A stretch of DNA of 64,000 nucleotides, from assembly GCA_026014685.1 (NCBI GenBank), contig JAOZHW010000015.1, forward strand, positions 62,001 to 126,000, given 5' to 3'. The notes under the pieces were generated by a model. That model was not told the origin of the DNA, did not search any database, and saw only the letters and a program-made list of their open reading frames with translations. Origin of the DNA: Candidatus Bathyarchaeota archaeon (GTDB lineage: Archaea > Thermoproteota > Bathyarchaeia > Bathyarchaeales > Bathycorpusculaceae). The position numbers were made by a program, and so were the translations under genes. Below, piece after piece: positions 33,219 to 42,137 of the stretch (the first letter of the stretch is position 1; every line of letters begins with the position of its first letter).

Positions 33219-33803
33219 TTAATTTTTGGGATTGACTGTAACTGTGGCAGGCGGCTTAGCGGCTTTTCCGTGGTAAATTCTTGCAGCAAAGCAGAGTACC
33301 ACAACGGCTATTGAGAGGTAGAAGGTCCAGTTGAAGAATGCTGAAACCGCAACTTTTACGGTTATGCCGCCTGAAAATATCTCTGGAAGTTGGAGAGCCG
33401 TTGACCCGACAAGCGGTAGGTTAACGCCTGTTAGCAGCCTTACGGATAAGTAAAGAACGAATAATTCCACTAAGAACAGTATGACGGCGTAGAGGGGTTT
33501 TTTGTATCCGAACCCCAGCAAGGGTTTAGCGTAAGATTTCGCGGGTATAACCGAGTAGACAAGCAGGGCTATGCCGCCTGCAAGCAGAGTCAACAGGCAA
33601 GCAAGGTTTAGAGCCCAAATGATCGGCACAGTGAGGACGGTGTTGAATATTGCGAAGTTGAAGTTGACTGGTGAAAAGTTGACGCTGGCTAAGGCTGGGT
33701 TGCCGACGTTGAATTGCCACCATGGAACAAACACTGAGGCAGCTATCAAAACCAGAGTCACGACGCCTGCAACTAAAGCTACGTAGTTTATTTGTCTGGG
33801 CAT
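33219..33803 (-). CDS. multi-helix membrane protein
   Basis: 194 residues with hydrophobic helices at about 8-30, 50-85, 100-124 and 155-176; extracellular-type loops are rich in Asn/Phe/Val (FSPVNFNFAIFN). C-terminal tail is basic and Pro-rich. No family recognised. Its start is 4 bp after the stop of the secreted-protein gene upstream, so the two probably form an operon and could act together at the cell surface. Confidence 0.7.
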   Translation of the reverse strand: MPRQINYVALVAGVVTLVLIAASVFVPWWQFNVGNPALASVNFSPVNFNFAIFNTVLTVPIIWALNLACLLTLLAGGIALLVYSVIPAKSYAKPLLGFGYKKPLYAVILFLVELFVLYLSVRLLTGVNLPLVGSTALQLPEIFSGGITVKVAVSAFFNWTFYLSIAVVVLCFAARIYHGKAAKPPATVTVNPKN

Positions 33804-33807
33804 AAGT

Positions 33808-34395
33808 TTACCCCGTTATGGTTAATCCTGAGGTGGACATGGGAACGGTGATTTGGATGGGTTCACTTAATTCAACGGTTACCCCGTTGATGTCAATGAC
33901 CGTGTTTACCAGCACTACTTGAGCTGGTTCTCCTGTAGCGTAGTGATCTAAGAAGTATGCTTCCCCAGCCTGCGTCCATGAACCAACCACGGTTACCAGA
34001 GCGCTTTCGCCAGGAGGAATCGTGTAAGCGTTGCTTAAGGCTACATTTGTGATTCTCTGGTGGTCGGGTGTTTCTACGTCTGTGCTGAGGTTGTTTAGGG
34101 TTAAATCTATCGTGAATGAGTTGGTTACGTTCACTGTGACTGAGAAGGTTCGTGCGGCATTGTCGATGTTTGCGCTTACGAATTCAGGCTGCACGAAGCT
34201 GCCAAAAGGTGAATCGTCTCCACCACCTGCGTTGTCTGTGATAAATAGGCTTGAGTCGCCGTTAACTAATCCTTTAACTTCGGGCGGGATGATTAAGCCG
34301 CTTAAATCGTCTTTGTAAATGTATATTACTGCGCCAACTGGCCCAACTACTAATCCTATGCTTATTAAGAGTAGAACTACCCCTATTAGCTGCAT
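33808..34395 (-). CDS. membrane-anchored secreted protein, LEA/WHy-like
   Basis: About 195 residues from ATG 34395, behind a strong GAGGAAG site. N-terminal hydrophobic helix (MQLIGVVLLLISIGLVVG) acts as signal/anchor. The rest is Thr/Val-rich beta sandwich: FSVTVNVTNSFTIDLTLNNL and YTIPPGESALVTVVGSWTQ look like LEA14/water-stress-type strand pairs (conserved N-P-x-x pattern only in part). Likely outside the cell. First gene of a two-gene unit with the membrane protein 4 bp downstream. Confidence 0.7.
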   Translation of the reverse strand: MQLIGVVLLLISIGLVVGPVGAVIYIYKDDLSGLIIPPEVKGLVNGDSSLFITDNAGGGDDSPFGSFVQPEFVSANIDNAARTFSVTVNVTNSFTIDLTLNNLSTDVETPDHQRITNVALSNAYTIPPGESALVTVVGSWTQAGEAYFLDHYATGEPAQVVLVNTVIDINGVTVELSEPIQITVPMSTSGLTITG

Positions 34396-34623
34396 TGAAG
34401 CTTCCTCAATATACAAGATACCCCTGCCCCGCCTTTAAGGTTTATTCATCCTCAATCAGCAAGAGCATAATGCATCAGGATTTAGCCAAAAAAAACATTG
34501 ATTTAAAATCAACCAATTAATTTTAATGCATAAAACACTAACATTAACTCCTAATTTTTACGCCCGAAGAAGCCCATGGATTGGAGACACCTGTATCTAA
34601 AACAAAAACTATACAAATTATGG

Positions 34624-34932
34624 TTATGACTGAGTTGGCGGGGCTTCAGGCGACCTGCGCTTCCTAAACAGGATAAAAACGTGCCCCCGCACTTCTACCA
34701 AAGCGGCTTCTGTTTCTTTTGCAGCTTTTTTTGCTATTTCCTCAGCCGTCGTCAACTCTTTGAGCGCAGCCGGGAGTATTCTGACTTTCACCATCTTATT
34801 CTTTTGGAGTTGCTTTTCCATCTCGGCGATTGACTGCGGTGTTAAGCCGTCTTTGCCCACCCAAATCGTCGGGTTCTCATCTTTTAGCACGTGCCTAACG
34901 TGGCGCTTCATCCTTGTAGTTATCTTGCTCAA
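34624..34932 (-). CDS. CRM-domain RNA-binding protein (YhbY family)
   Basis: The 102-residue single CRM domain matches YhbY: HVLKDENPTIWVGKDGLTPQ contains the GKDGLT form of the GxxG loop, followed by LQKNKMVKVRIL and a final strand VEVRGHVFILFRKRR. YhbY associates with pre-ribosomal large subunits. It overlaps rnp4 by up to 38 bp, as in many archaea; starting at the internal Met (34911) leaves a smaller overlap. Cytosolic. Confidence 0.92.
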   Translation of the reverse strand: MSKITTRMKRHVRHVLKDENPTIWVGKDGLTPQSIAEMEKQLQKNKMVKVRILPAALKELTTAEEIAKKAAKETEAALVEVRGHVFILFRKRRSPEAPPTQS

Positions 34933-35254
34933 CTGTCTTTTGCACCTTTTTCTTAATCATATAACGGGTTTGTTTCCCGCAGTTTAAACATGTTACTACG
35001 ACGTGAGGCTCCCTTTTCTGCTTTACCCTAACCCGACAGTTAACCCCATGCACAAACAGCGCGTTGCAATCTTTGCAGGTTTGTCTTCGGAATTCTGTTG
35101 GTAAACGGATTTTGGCCGCCATGGCAATGCGCCGCACAGAGCCGATGTATTGGGCTGCCAGTTTAGGGTCGGCTTTAACTACTTTTTTGGCCTGCTCAAA
35201 GAGTATCTCGATGCGTTGATTAGCAATCTGCTTAATGCTACTCTGCTTCATCAT
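34895..35254 (-). CDS. rnp4: RNase P protein component 4 (Rpp21)
   Basis: A 119-residue protein from ATG 35254 (an upstream start at 35308 would add 18 unlike residues). Two N-terminal helices (IANQRIEILFEQAKKVV, LAAQYIGSVRRIAMAAKIRL) are followed by a zinc ribbon CKDC...CLNCGKQTRY. Rpp21 pairs with Rpp29 on the RNase P RNA specificity domain for 5' tRNA processing. Co-transcribed with the YhbY gene, which it overlaps. Confidence 0.94.
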   Translation of the reverse strand: MMKQSSIKQIANQRIEILFEQAKKVVKADPKLAAQYIGSVRRIAMAAKIRLPTEFRRQTCKDCNALFVHGVNCRVRVKQKREPHVVVTCLNCGKQTRYMIKKKVQKTVEQDNYKDEAPR

Positions 35255-35307
35255 AACTGTAACAATGCAGAAAGGCACGGTTCGCTTACATAATACTTGC
35301 GATGTCA

Positions 35308-36198
35308 CTAAGCCTTTTTCTCTGAGAGTTCCACTTTAAGACGTTCAAGCGCCTCATCTAACGGTAACGGTTTACATTGAAGGGTTCGCTGAGCCAGCGA
35401 AGTGTCAAGCGAGGAGTCAACTGGACGTTTAGCTGGCCAAGTGAACTGCGATGAAGCAACCTTGTCGATTAAGGTTTTATCTAATTTGAAGGTTTCAGCG
35501 ATTTTGAGGGCGAACTCGTAGCGGCTAACCCGCGTAGCACCAGACAAGTGATAGATTCCAGTTAAGTGCCGTTCAATGGCTTCAAGCGTCATCTCGGCGA
35601 GGTTAGTGTTAAGTGTGGGGGTGTTCCATTGGTCCTTGACAATTTTGACCCGTTCACCTTTTTGCAGGGTTTCGATAAGCCAGAGCGCAAAGTTTACTTT
35701 TCCAGCCGCAGGAGTGGCGCCATAAATTACGCTGGGACGGGCGATGAAGAATTCGGGTAGAGTTTGGACGATTTCTTCGGCTACGAGTTTGGTTAACCCA
35801 TAATAGTTTATGGGGTCAGCTGCATCTGACTCTACATAGGGCGCTTTCTCGCCGCTGAACACGTAATCTGTTGAAATGTAAACCAGAAATGCTTCCTCAC
35901 GCTCGGATGCTTCCCTGATGTGTTTTGTGCCGTCCACGTTAACCGCCCAAGCCAGATGCTTGTTTAATTCACATTTATCTACATCAGTTAAAGTTGCAGC
36001 ATGAACAACCACATCAGGCTTAACTGTTCTAAAAACATCGTCAACTTCCGCTTTAACTGAAACGTCCAGCTTAACCGATTTACCATAAACCGACTGAACC
36101 GAAAGGTCAGAAGAATAAACCTCAAAACCCCTCTCAAGCGCCAACTGCGCAAGTTTTGAACCGTAAAGACCGCCAGCACCAGTAATCAGCAGCTTCAA
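35308..36198 (-). CDS. rfbD: dTDP-4-dehydrorhamnose reductase
   Basis: About 296 residues from TTG 36198, which overlaps the rfbB stop by two bases (TTGA); the longer reading from 36219 is less likely. SDR fold: LLITGAGGLYGSKLAQLA for NAD(P)H, YISTDYVFSGEKAPY, and the catalytic NYYGLTKLVAEE (YxxxK). It reduces dTDP-4-keto-L-rhamnose to dTDP-L-rhamnose, the last step of the pathway encoded by the next three genes upstream. Last gene of the rfbC-B-D unit. Confidence 0.94.
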   Translation of the reverse strand: MKLLITGAGGLYGSKLAQLALERGFEVYSSDLSVQSVYGKSVKLDVSVKAEVDDVFRTVKPDVVVHAATLTDVDKCELNKHLAWAVNVDGTKHIREASEREEAFLVYISTDYVFSGEKAPYVESDAADPINYYGLTKLVAEEIVQTLPEFFIARPSVIYGATPAAGKVNFALWLIETLQKGERVKIVKDQWNTPTLNTNLAEMTLEAIERHLTGIYHLSGATRVSRYEFALKIAETFKLDKTLIDKVASSQFTWPAKRPVDSSLDTSLAQRTLQCKPLPLDEALERLKVELSEKKA

Positions 36199-37202
36199 CG
36201 GGAACCACCCAGCTTCCAAGGTGTCGGATGTAAAATCACATCAGTCGCAAACGGGGTCCACCAATGCTCATTTTTAAGGTACCACTCCACTGTTGACTCT
36301 AAAGCCTCCTGGAAGGTGGCTTTAGGTTTCCAACCTAACTCCTTGCGTGTCTTGGAGGAGTCAAGGCTGTAGCGGGTGTCATGCCCAGGTCGGTCTTCGA
36401 CGAAGGTTATGAGGTCTTCGGGTTTTTTGAGTAGGCTGATGATTTTTTTGACTATTTCTATGTTGGTGACTTCGTTGCCCGCGGATACATTGTAGATTTC
36501 ACCCGGCTCACCTTTCTCCAGCACGGTGCTTATGGCTTCACAGTGATCGGTAACGTAGATCCAGTCGCGGATGTTGGTGCCTTTGCCGTAAATTGGAATA
36601 GGCAAGTCCCTTAGGGCGCGGATGACTGTTTTGGGAATTAGTTTCTCAGGCATTTGGTAGGGTCCAAAGTTGTTTGTGCATCGAGTAATTGAGACATTTA
36701 AGCCGAAGGTTTTGTGGTAGGACAAGACGAACATGTCGGCGGCGGCTTTGGATGCCGAGTAGGGGTTGGATGGTTTAGGAGGAGAATTCTCCGTGAAAGA
36801 ACCCTCTAAGGCTTCGCCGTAAACTTCGTCCGTAGACACTTGTAGTAGGCGGGCTTTGTGGTTGTGACGACGGATGCCCTCCAGAATCGTGAAAGTTCCT
36901 AAGGTGTTATTTTGGAGAAAAACGTTTGGGTCTACGATGCTTCGGTCAACATGCGTTTCCGCGGCGATGTTAACTACTGCGTCCACTTGGTGGATTAGGC
37001 GGTTCATGAGTTGGGGGTTGCAGATATCGCCTTTTATGAAGGTGTAGCGTTTATCGTTCTCTATATCATGCAAGTTTGCAGGATTCGCTCCGATGCCTAC
37101 TTTGTCGACGTTTATAATTTCGTAGTCAGGGTACTTTGCAAGCATGTGCCTGCAGAAGTTGCTGCCGATAAAACCTAAGCCGCCTGTCACTAACACTTTC
37201 AT
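36195..37202 (-). CDS. rfbB: dTDP-glucose 4,6-dehydratase
   Basis: A 335-residue SDR dehydratase: VTGGLGFIGSNFCRHML for NAD, STDEVYGEALEGSF with the catalytic Thr-Asp-Glu triad, and NPYSASKAAADM (YxxxK). It makes dTDP-4-keto-6-deoxyglucose. Its start follows rfbC by 6 bp. Family and order are those of an rfb operon. Confidence 0.96.
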   Translation of the reverse strand: MKVLVTGGLGFIGSNFCRHMLAKYPDYEIINVDKVGIGANPANLHDIENDKRYTFIKGDICNPQLMNRLIHQVDAVVNIAAETHVDRSIVDPNVFLQNNTLGTFTILEGIRRHNHKARLLQVSTDEVYGEALEGSFTENSPPKPSNPYSASKAAADMFVLSYHKTFGLNVSITRCTNNFGPYQMPEKLIPKTVIRALRDLPIPIYGKGTNIRDWIYVTDHCEAISTVLEKGEPGEIYNVSAGNEVTNIEIVKKIISLLKKPEDLITFVEDRPGHDTRYSLDSSKTRKELGWKPKATFQEALESTVEWYLKNEHWWTPFATDVILHPTPWKLGGSR

Positions 37203-37208
37203 GGTTCA

Positions 37209-37712
37209 TCACTTATGTGGTGGATAATTCCAATCCCAACTTTTACCAACACGCTCATCGGTGGTTTTCCCGTTGATTTTCTTGGGAATGAGTGTTGGGT
37301 CATTCCAAGCCCGCCGTTCCTCGTCAGGGCTCTTTGAATCATACAGTTTAGTTGTAAAATAAACGAGCATAACAGGTTCTGTGCCTACTGCTTTGAAGCC
37401 GTGCCAGTAGTGACCCGGCATCCTGACTACCTGCAAATCCAATCCGCTTGAAACGATTTCATTCAATTCGGCAGATTTGTCGTCGAAGGCACAGATTTTT
37501 GCAGCCCCCCCAAGCACCAAGAAGTAATCCACCTGTCCTCTTAGGTGGCGGTGCCAAGCGCGAACAACACCGGGATAAGTAAACGAATGATTAACTTGGA
37601 CTATTGTGTCGTCTCCGAAGAGGTCTTTCCAGTCCGATCGCATAGCTTCGCAGAAGAAGCCTCTCTCGTCAGAGAACCGCTTTACTGGCTTAATTCTTAT
37701 CCCGTCTAACAT
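37209..37712 (-). CDS. rfbC: dTDP-4-dehydrorhamnose 3,5-epimerase-family cupin, variant
   Basis: 167 residues, cupin fold of the RmlC family. ERGFFCEAMRSDW, GVVRAWHRHLRGQVDYFLVL and RMPGHYWHGFKAV align with RmlC motifs. The catalytic His of RGLH is kept (AWHRH), but the Lys expected in Q-x-K-L-V is Asp (QVDYF). It probably performs the epimerisation between RfbB and RfbD given the operon, but could be a related isomerase. TATA-like ATTATAAATATT precedes it (about 37748-37760), so rfbC-B-D seems to have its own promoter. Confidence 0.8.
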   Translation of the reverse strand: MLDGIRIKPVKRFSDERGFFCEAMRSDWKDLFGDDTIVQVNHSFTYPGVVRAWHRHLRGQVDYFLVLGGAAKICAFDDKSAELNEIVSSGLDLQVVRMPGHYWHGFKAVGTEPVMLVYFTTKLYDSKSPDEERRAWNDPTLIPKKINGKTTDERVGKSWDWNYPPHK

Positions 37713-37776
37713 AGCTGTCTTGCCTGTCTGTCAAGTTATCGAATGAAAATATTTATAATATTCCCCAATTCAACCC

Positions 37777-38835
37777 CTAGACTTCGACTTCCGAGAAATC
37801 GCCTACATGTAACTTTATTGTTCGGTTGCGTTGGTTGCGTGCTACTTTTGCGTTTTTGCCGATTAAGCTGTCCTCTAAGCGCTCAACATCTTTTATAGTG
37901 ACGTTTTCTTGCACGACACAGTATTCGAGGTTAGAGTTGCATATTTTTGAGCCGCCACCGATGCTCGTGTATGGGCCAATGAAAGAGTTCTCAACCAAAA
38001 CGTTCTTGCCGATAACACAGGGCCCTCGGATGGTGCTGTTCACGATTTGGGAACCTTCCGCGACCGTTACTCGTCCATCTACGGTGCTGTTAGTTACGGC
38101 ACCTTTAACGTCGCGTTCTATGTATTCGTCTAAGATTTTGGCGTTAGCCGAGAGTATATCGTCTTTTTTGCCTGTGTCAAGCCACCATGAATTGAGGATT
38201 TCAGCCTTCACAGAGAAACCCATGTTAATCATTTCTTGAATAGCGTCAGTGATTTCAAGTTCGCCCCGCCAAGACGGCTTGATGCGTTCTATGGCTTGGT
38301 GGACTTTGTTGGAGAACAAGTAAGTACCTATAATTGCGAGGTTGCCCATGGGTGTTTTTGGCTTCTCCACAAGGCGTACAATGTTGCCTTTTGCATCCAG
38401 TTGGGCTATGCCGAAGGCAGAGGGGTTATCGACTTCTTTTAGGATTATAAGCGCATCCAAACGCTCAGCCTTGAACTTCTTAACATACGCCTCTAAACCT
38501 TGACCAGTAACGTTATCGCCAAGACACATAACAAAGGAATCTTGCCCCAAAAACTTCTTAGCAGTCTTCACGGCATGCGCTAAACCTAAAGGCTCCTGAG
38601 GAATATAGTTCACGCTAAAGCCCCAAGTGGAACCGTCGCGAACGTAGTCTTCGACGAATTGACCCGTTTCATGTGCCGTGATGATGCCGACTTTTTTTAC
38701 CCCAGTTGCCGCAACTTGATCTAGAACGTAACCTAAGATGGGTTTGTTAGCTACTGGAATGAGCTGTTTGGCGCAGGTAAAGGTTAAGGGACGTAGCCGT
38801 GTTCCTTTGCCGCCGCTTAGAACGAGCGCTTTCAT
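37777..38835 (-). CDS. rfbA: glucose-1-phosphate thymidylyltransferase (long, archaeal type)
   Basis: About 352 residues from ATG 38835 (the longer reading adds an unlike N-terminus). LSGGKGTRLRPLTFTCAKQL is the nucleotide-binding motif, MCLGDNVTG the Mg2+ motif and EKPKTPMGNLAIIGTY the sugar site. The C-terminal third is a left-handed beta-helix of hexapeptide repeats (VTVAEGSQIVNSTI, IGKNVLVENSFIGPY), the archaeal long form. It makes dTDP-glucose, the first step to dTDP-rhamnose. Confidence 0.94.
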   Translation of the reverse strand: MKALVLSGGKGTRLRPLTFTCAKQLIPVANKPILGYVLDQVAATGVKKVGIITAHETGQFVEDYVRDGSTWGFSVNYIPQEPLGLAHAVKTAKKFLGQDSFVMCLGDNVTGQGLEAYVKKFKAERLDALIILKEVDNPSAFGIAQLDAKGNIVRLVEKPKTPMGNLAIIGTYLFSNKVHQAIERIKPSWRGELEITDAIQEMINMGFSVKAEILNSWWLDTGKKDDILSANAKILDEYIERDVKGAVTNSTVDGRVTVAEGSQIVNSTIRGPCVIGKNVLVENSFIGPYTSIGGGSKICNSNLEYCVVQENVTIKDVERLEDSLIGKNAKVARNQRNRTIKLHVGDFSEVEV

Positions 38836-38969
38836 GTCAATCGTAACCTGTAGTTGAATTTGATATATTGAGTTGGATTTCTCAGCGTTATATGGCTTCC
38901 TATAAAGAGCCAAATTACACACAAAACACAGGGCAGAAATAAACCGAAGCATTATTGCGATTAAATGAA

Positions 38970-40547
38970 CTATTTGGGCATCAGTTTCTCCATCAAATTA
39001 AGAACAAGGTTTATGGGTTTACGCAGAGGCCCAAGTCCATCCACGATCTGCCTAATGTTCACAAGGTCACTGCTACTTAACGTCCTTGTCAATACAACAA
39101 TCAGTAGAAAAACAGCCACAAACAAAACTACACCCAACAACAAACGGATGGGACTGCTAAACGGCAACCAAGAAACCACTAAATAAGTCGCAACACCAGT
39201 CACACCTGAAGAGAAAAGAATCTTTGCCGAAGAAACCCAATCTATAGAAACACCATACCGCCGTTTAATGTACACCAAACTCCATAGCAACGGAGGAACA
39301 GCAACCAAAATGGTTGTAACTATCAAACCTATTATGCCAAATTGAGAAACCAAAATAAAACTCAAAGGAAAACCAACAATCACAGTTAAAATGCTCATTT
39401 TCAAGTTAAACTTCGTATCCCCTTGACTATTAATCAAATTACCGATACTTAACGTGCCCAAAGCAGACATCAGGTAAGTAATAGACAATAACACCAGAAA
39501 CAGAGGCGCATGCAAGTAGCGGTCCCCAAAAATCGTGCCTATCGCAGGCTGCGCAAGCGACATCACAATAGCAGTAACTGGCACCACTATGAGTGCAGCG
39601 TATTTTACTGAATACTGAAAAACATTCTGAAGAACCTCAGGCTCTTTCTGATAGTTAAGTTTTGAAAACGCAGGCAACAACATCGTAATCACCGGAGTAG
39701 CAAAGAAAGTAATCAAAACAACAAAGTTAGTCGCAACCGAGTAATTACCTATCGCAGCATTATCCGAAACAAAAATCGGCAAAATAATACCATAAAACTG
39801 AGTTAACAAGCCGGTCAAAATAGCACCTATAGACAGCGGCAACCCATACTTGAGCATCATCTTGGTAGTTTTAATTATCTCCAAACCGCCGTCAGCAGAT
39901 TTGGGCAGGGAACGGTACAGCGTATACATTAATAAAACTCCAGACATACCCGCAATCATAACCGCTACCGAATAACCAACCACAGCACCAAGAGTACCCA
40001 AACCGACCAAAACAAGCCCAATAATTAGAAAAGTCTTAACCACAGACTGAACAATCAACATAATACTGTTAAGATGCATCTTCTCAAGTCCCGTAAAAGC
40101 GGCCGTCGCAGTATTGATAAGTGCACCTGACAAAATGAACAAAGAAGTAATTTGAATCAATTGAGCAATCGCAGGACGCTGAAAGACATCAGCTAGAAAA
40201 CCCGAAATAGCAATTGAAAGCAAAGTCAGAGCTAAACCAAAAACAATCTCAAAAGCCAACCCAGATACAAATATACTCCTAATTTTAGCCACATTATTTT
40301 CGCTGTTATACTGCGCAGAATATTTAATCATGGCAGTGTTGATACCCCAATCCCTAAAAATCGTCATAATGTTGGGAGCAGCAACAGCAATGGCATAAAG
40401 ACCCATGTTGTCTTCGCCTAAAAATATAGCAATAAGAATCGTACCGATCGAAGAGATAAGGGTGGATGCAACAAGCCCCCAAAGTAAGTGAAAGCCGCCT
40501 TTAGCTGAAACTTTTGCCATATCAGTAGCTTTACTCAACGCACTCAC
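38970..40547 (-). CDS. Wzx-type oligosaccharide flippase
   Basis: A 525-residue integral membrane protein with about 14 helices, MOP superfamily/polysaccharide transport family. Early motif KVSAKGGFHLLWGLVASTLI and GLYAIAVAAPNIMTIFRDWG are typical of archaeal flippases. It would flip lipid-linked glycans (dolichol-linked in archaea) across the membrane. Neighbours are rfbA (downstream) and ugd (upstream), all on the minus strand. Confidence 0.9.
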   Translation of the reverse strand: MSALSKATDMAKVSAKGGFHLLWGLVASTLISSIGTILIAIFLGEDNMGLYAIAVAAPNIMTIFRDWGINTAMIKYSAQYNSENNVAKIRSIFVSGLAFEIVFGLALTLLSIAISGFLADVFQRPAIAQLIQITSLFILSGALINTATAAFTGLEKMHLNSIMLIVQSVVKTFLIIGLVLVGLGTLGAVVGYSVAVMIAGMSGVLLMYTLYRSLPKSADGGLEIIKTTKMMLKYGLPLSIGAILTGLLTQFYGIILPIFVSDNAAIGNYSVATNFVVLITFFATPVITMLLPAFSKLNYQKEPEVLQNVFQYSVKYAALIVVPVTAIVMSLAQPAIGTIFGDRYLHAPLFLVLLSITYLMSALGTLSIGNLINSQGDTKFNLKMSILTVIVGFPLSFILVSQFGIIGLIVTTILVAVPPLLWSLVYIKRRYGVSIDWVSSAKILFSSGVTGVATYLVVSWLPFSSPIRLLLGVVLFVAVFLLIVVLTRTLSSSDLVNIRQIVDGLGPLRKPINLVLNLMEKLMPK

Positions 40548-40698
40548 CGGTCAGGGGTCATTTTAGTTTACTGTTGGTGTTGAGGTGATGTTTATCGCTT
40601 TTGGTATGAATGAACAAAAAATTAGAAGAAAAAACAAAAAGTAAACAGTTTGCAAGCCAGTTTGTGGGCTATTTTGTGTTAACAAGATAAAAAAAGAG

Positions 40699-42051
40699 TT
40701 AACGCCCCAACCCGATGGCACTAAACCGCAATCTTTTCCCGTATTCTTCAGGGTCGTAGATTCGTCTACCATCAATTAGAATAGGCTGCTTCATAAGCGC
40801 CACAAACTGGTCAGGAGCAAGTTTTTTGAATTCAGGCCACTCCGTCACCAGAATGCAACAATCAGCACCCCTCAAACACTCAACAGCAGACGACGCATAA
40901 TGGATCGAGTCCTTGAAGATGGCTTTGGCAACCTGCATAGCAACAGGATCATAAGCAACTACACAAGCACCACAATTTAACAGTTCATTGATTATAGGAA
41001 TAGCCCTTGCTTCACGCATGTCATCCGTGTCAGGTTTAAACGCCAACCCGAGAATCGCAATTTTTTTACCTTCCAATGAACCAAGCTGCTGTTTGCAGAA
41101 TTCAACTGCCTTAAGAGGCTGCTTCTTGTTAACACTTTCAGTAGAATCCAACAACTCAGGCGAATAACCAAACCCTTTAGCGCAAGCAATAAGAGCTTTA
41201 ACATCTTTAGGAAAACAAGAACCCCCGTAACCTAAACCTGCATCCAAAAACAATGGCCCAATTCGCTTATCCAAACCCATCGCCTCAGCCACAACTTTAA
41301 CATCTGCACCAGGAATTTTTTCACAAATGTTGGCGATTGTGTTGATGAAGCTGATTTTTGTGGCAAGCATAGCGTTACTGGCGTATTTGATCAGTTCAGC
41401 CGTAGACAACGTTGTTCGAATTATCGGCGGAACATGTGAACAGTAAAAATCTCGATAGAGAACTTCAAGCATGTCGCCTGCTCGTTTATCTTGTGAACCA
41501 ACCACCACGCGGTCAGCGTTTATTGTGTCCTGAAACGCGGAGCCTTGACGCAGAAATTCAGGATTCATGCATAAACCAAAGTCTTCTCCGCATTTCTTGC
41601 CAGATTCCCTTTCCAAAATGGGCAATACAACGTTCTGAGTGGTTCCCGGAACAACAGTACTCTTTATGATTGTTATATGATAACTTTTTTTGTGTCTTAA
41701 CGCCTTACCGATACTGACCGCTGCTGATTCTATGTATTTAAGGTCAATACTGCCATCGAATTTGCTAGGAGTCCCAACAGCCACGTAAGTAAAGTCAGTT
41801 TCCAATATTGCCTTTTTCGCCTCGTTAACTAAACCCTTCAGTTTTCCTGTGTGGATGCTTTCGGAAAGTTTTTCTTGAAGACCAGGCTCAAAAAACGGCG
41901 GAATACCCTGATTTATCTTTCCAATTTTTTCCGCATCAATGTCACATGCAATAACAGTGTAACCCTTACTTGCCAAACCCACAGCAGTACATAAACCGAC
42001 GTATCCAACGCCTATAACTGAAATTTTAGGTTGATTTCTCAAATTGGACAT
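40699..42051 (-). CDS. UDP-glucose/UDP-sugar 6-dehydrogenase
   Basis: 450 residues, three domains: N-terminal Rossmann (ISVIGVGYVGLCTAVGLASK), central GLGYGGSCFPKDVKAL with the catalytic Cys, and the C-terminal UDP-binding domain (ILGLAFKPDTDDMREA, CCILVTEWPEF). It oxidises UDP-glucose to UDP-glucuronate, and lies divergently from the galU-like and uxs-like genes (shared 66-bp gap), so UDP-Glc to UDP-GlcA to UDP-Xyl is the most probable route. UDP-GlcNAc/ManNAc oxidation is an alternative. Confidence 0.93.
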   Translation of the reverse strand: MSNLRNQPKISVIGVGYVGLCTAVGLASKGYTVIACDIDAEKIGKINQGIPPFFEPGLQEKLSESIHTGKLKGLVNEAKKAILETDFTYVAVGTPSKFDGSIDLKYIESAAVSIGKALRHKKSYHITIIKSTVVPGTTQNVVLPILERESGKKCGEDFGLCMNPEFLRQGSAFQDTINADRVVVGSQDKRAGDMLEVLYRDFYCSHVPPIIRTTLSTAELIKYASNAMLATKISFINTIANICEKIPGADVKVVAEAMGLDKRIGPLFLDAGLGYGGSCFPKDVKALIACAKGFGYSPELLDSTESVNKKQPLKAVEFCKQQLGSLEGKKIAILGLAFKPDTDDMREARAIPIINELLNCGACVVAYDPVAMQVAKAIFKDSIHYASSAVECLRGADCCILVTEWPEFKKLAPDQFVALMKQPILIDGRRIYDPEEYGKRLRFSAIGLGR

Positions 42052-42060
42052 CCTTCATTA

Positions 42061-42137
42061 TAGATTGTTAATTTGGTTTAGTAATCATCTAAATATATAT
42101 GGGTTAACATATCAGAATGAAACAAAGGGAAAGATTC
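42061..42137. promoter_or_regulatory. divergent promoter between ugd and galU
   Basis: A+T-rich gap with AAATATATATGG at 42091-42102 (TATA-like, usable on either strand). Plus-strand leader contains AAAGGGAAAG directly before ATG 42138. The two divergent genes encode successive steps, so shared control is plausible. Confidence 0.4.
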
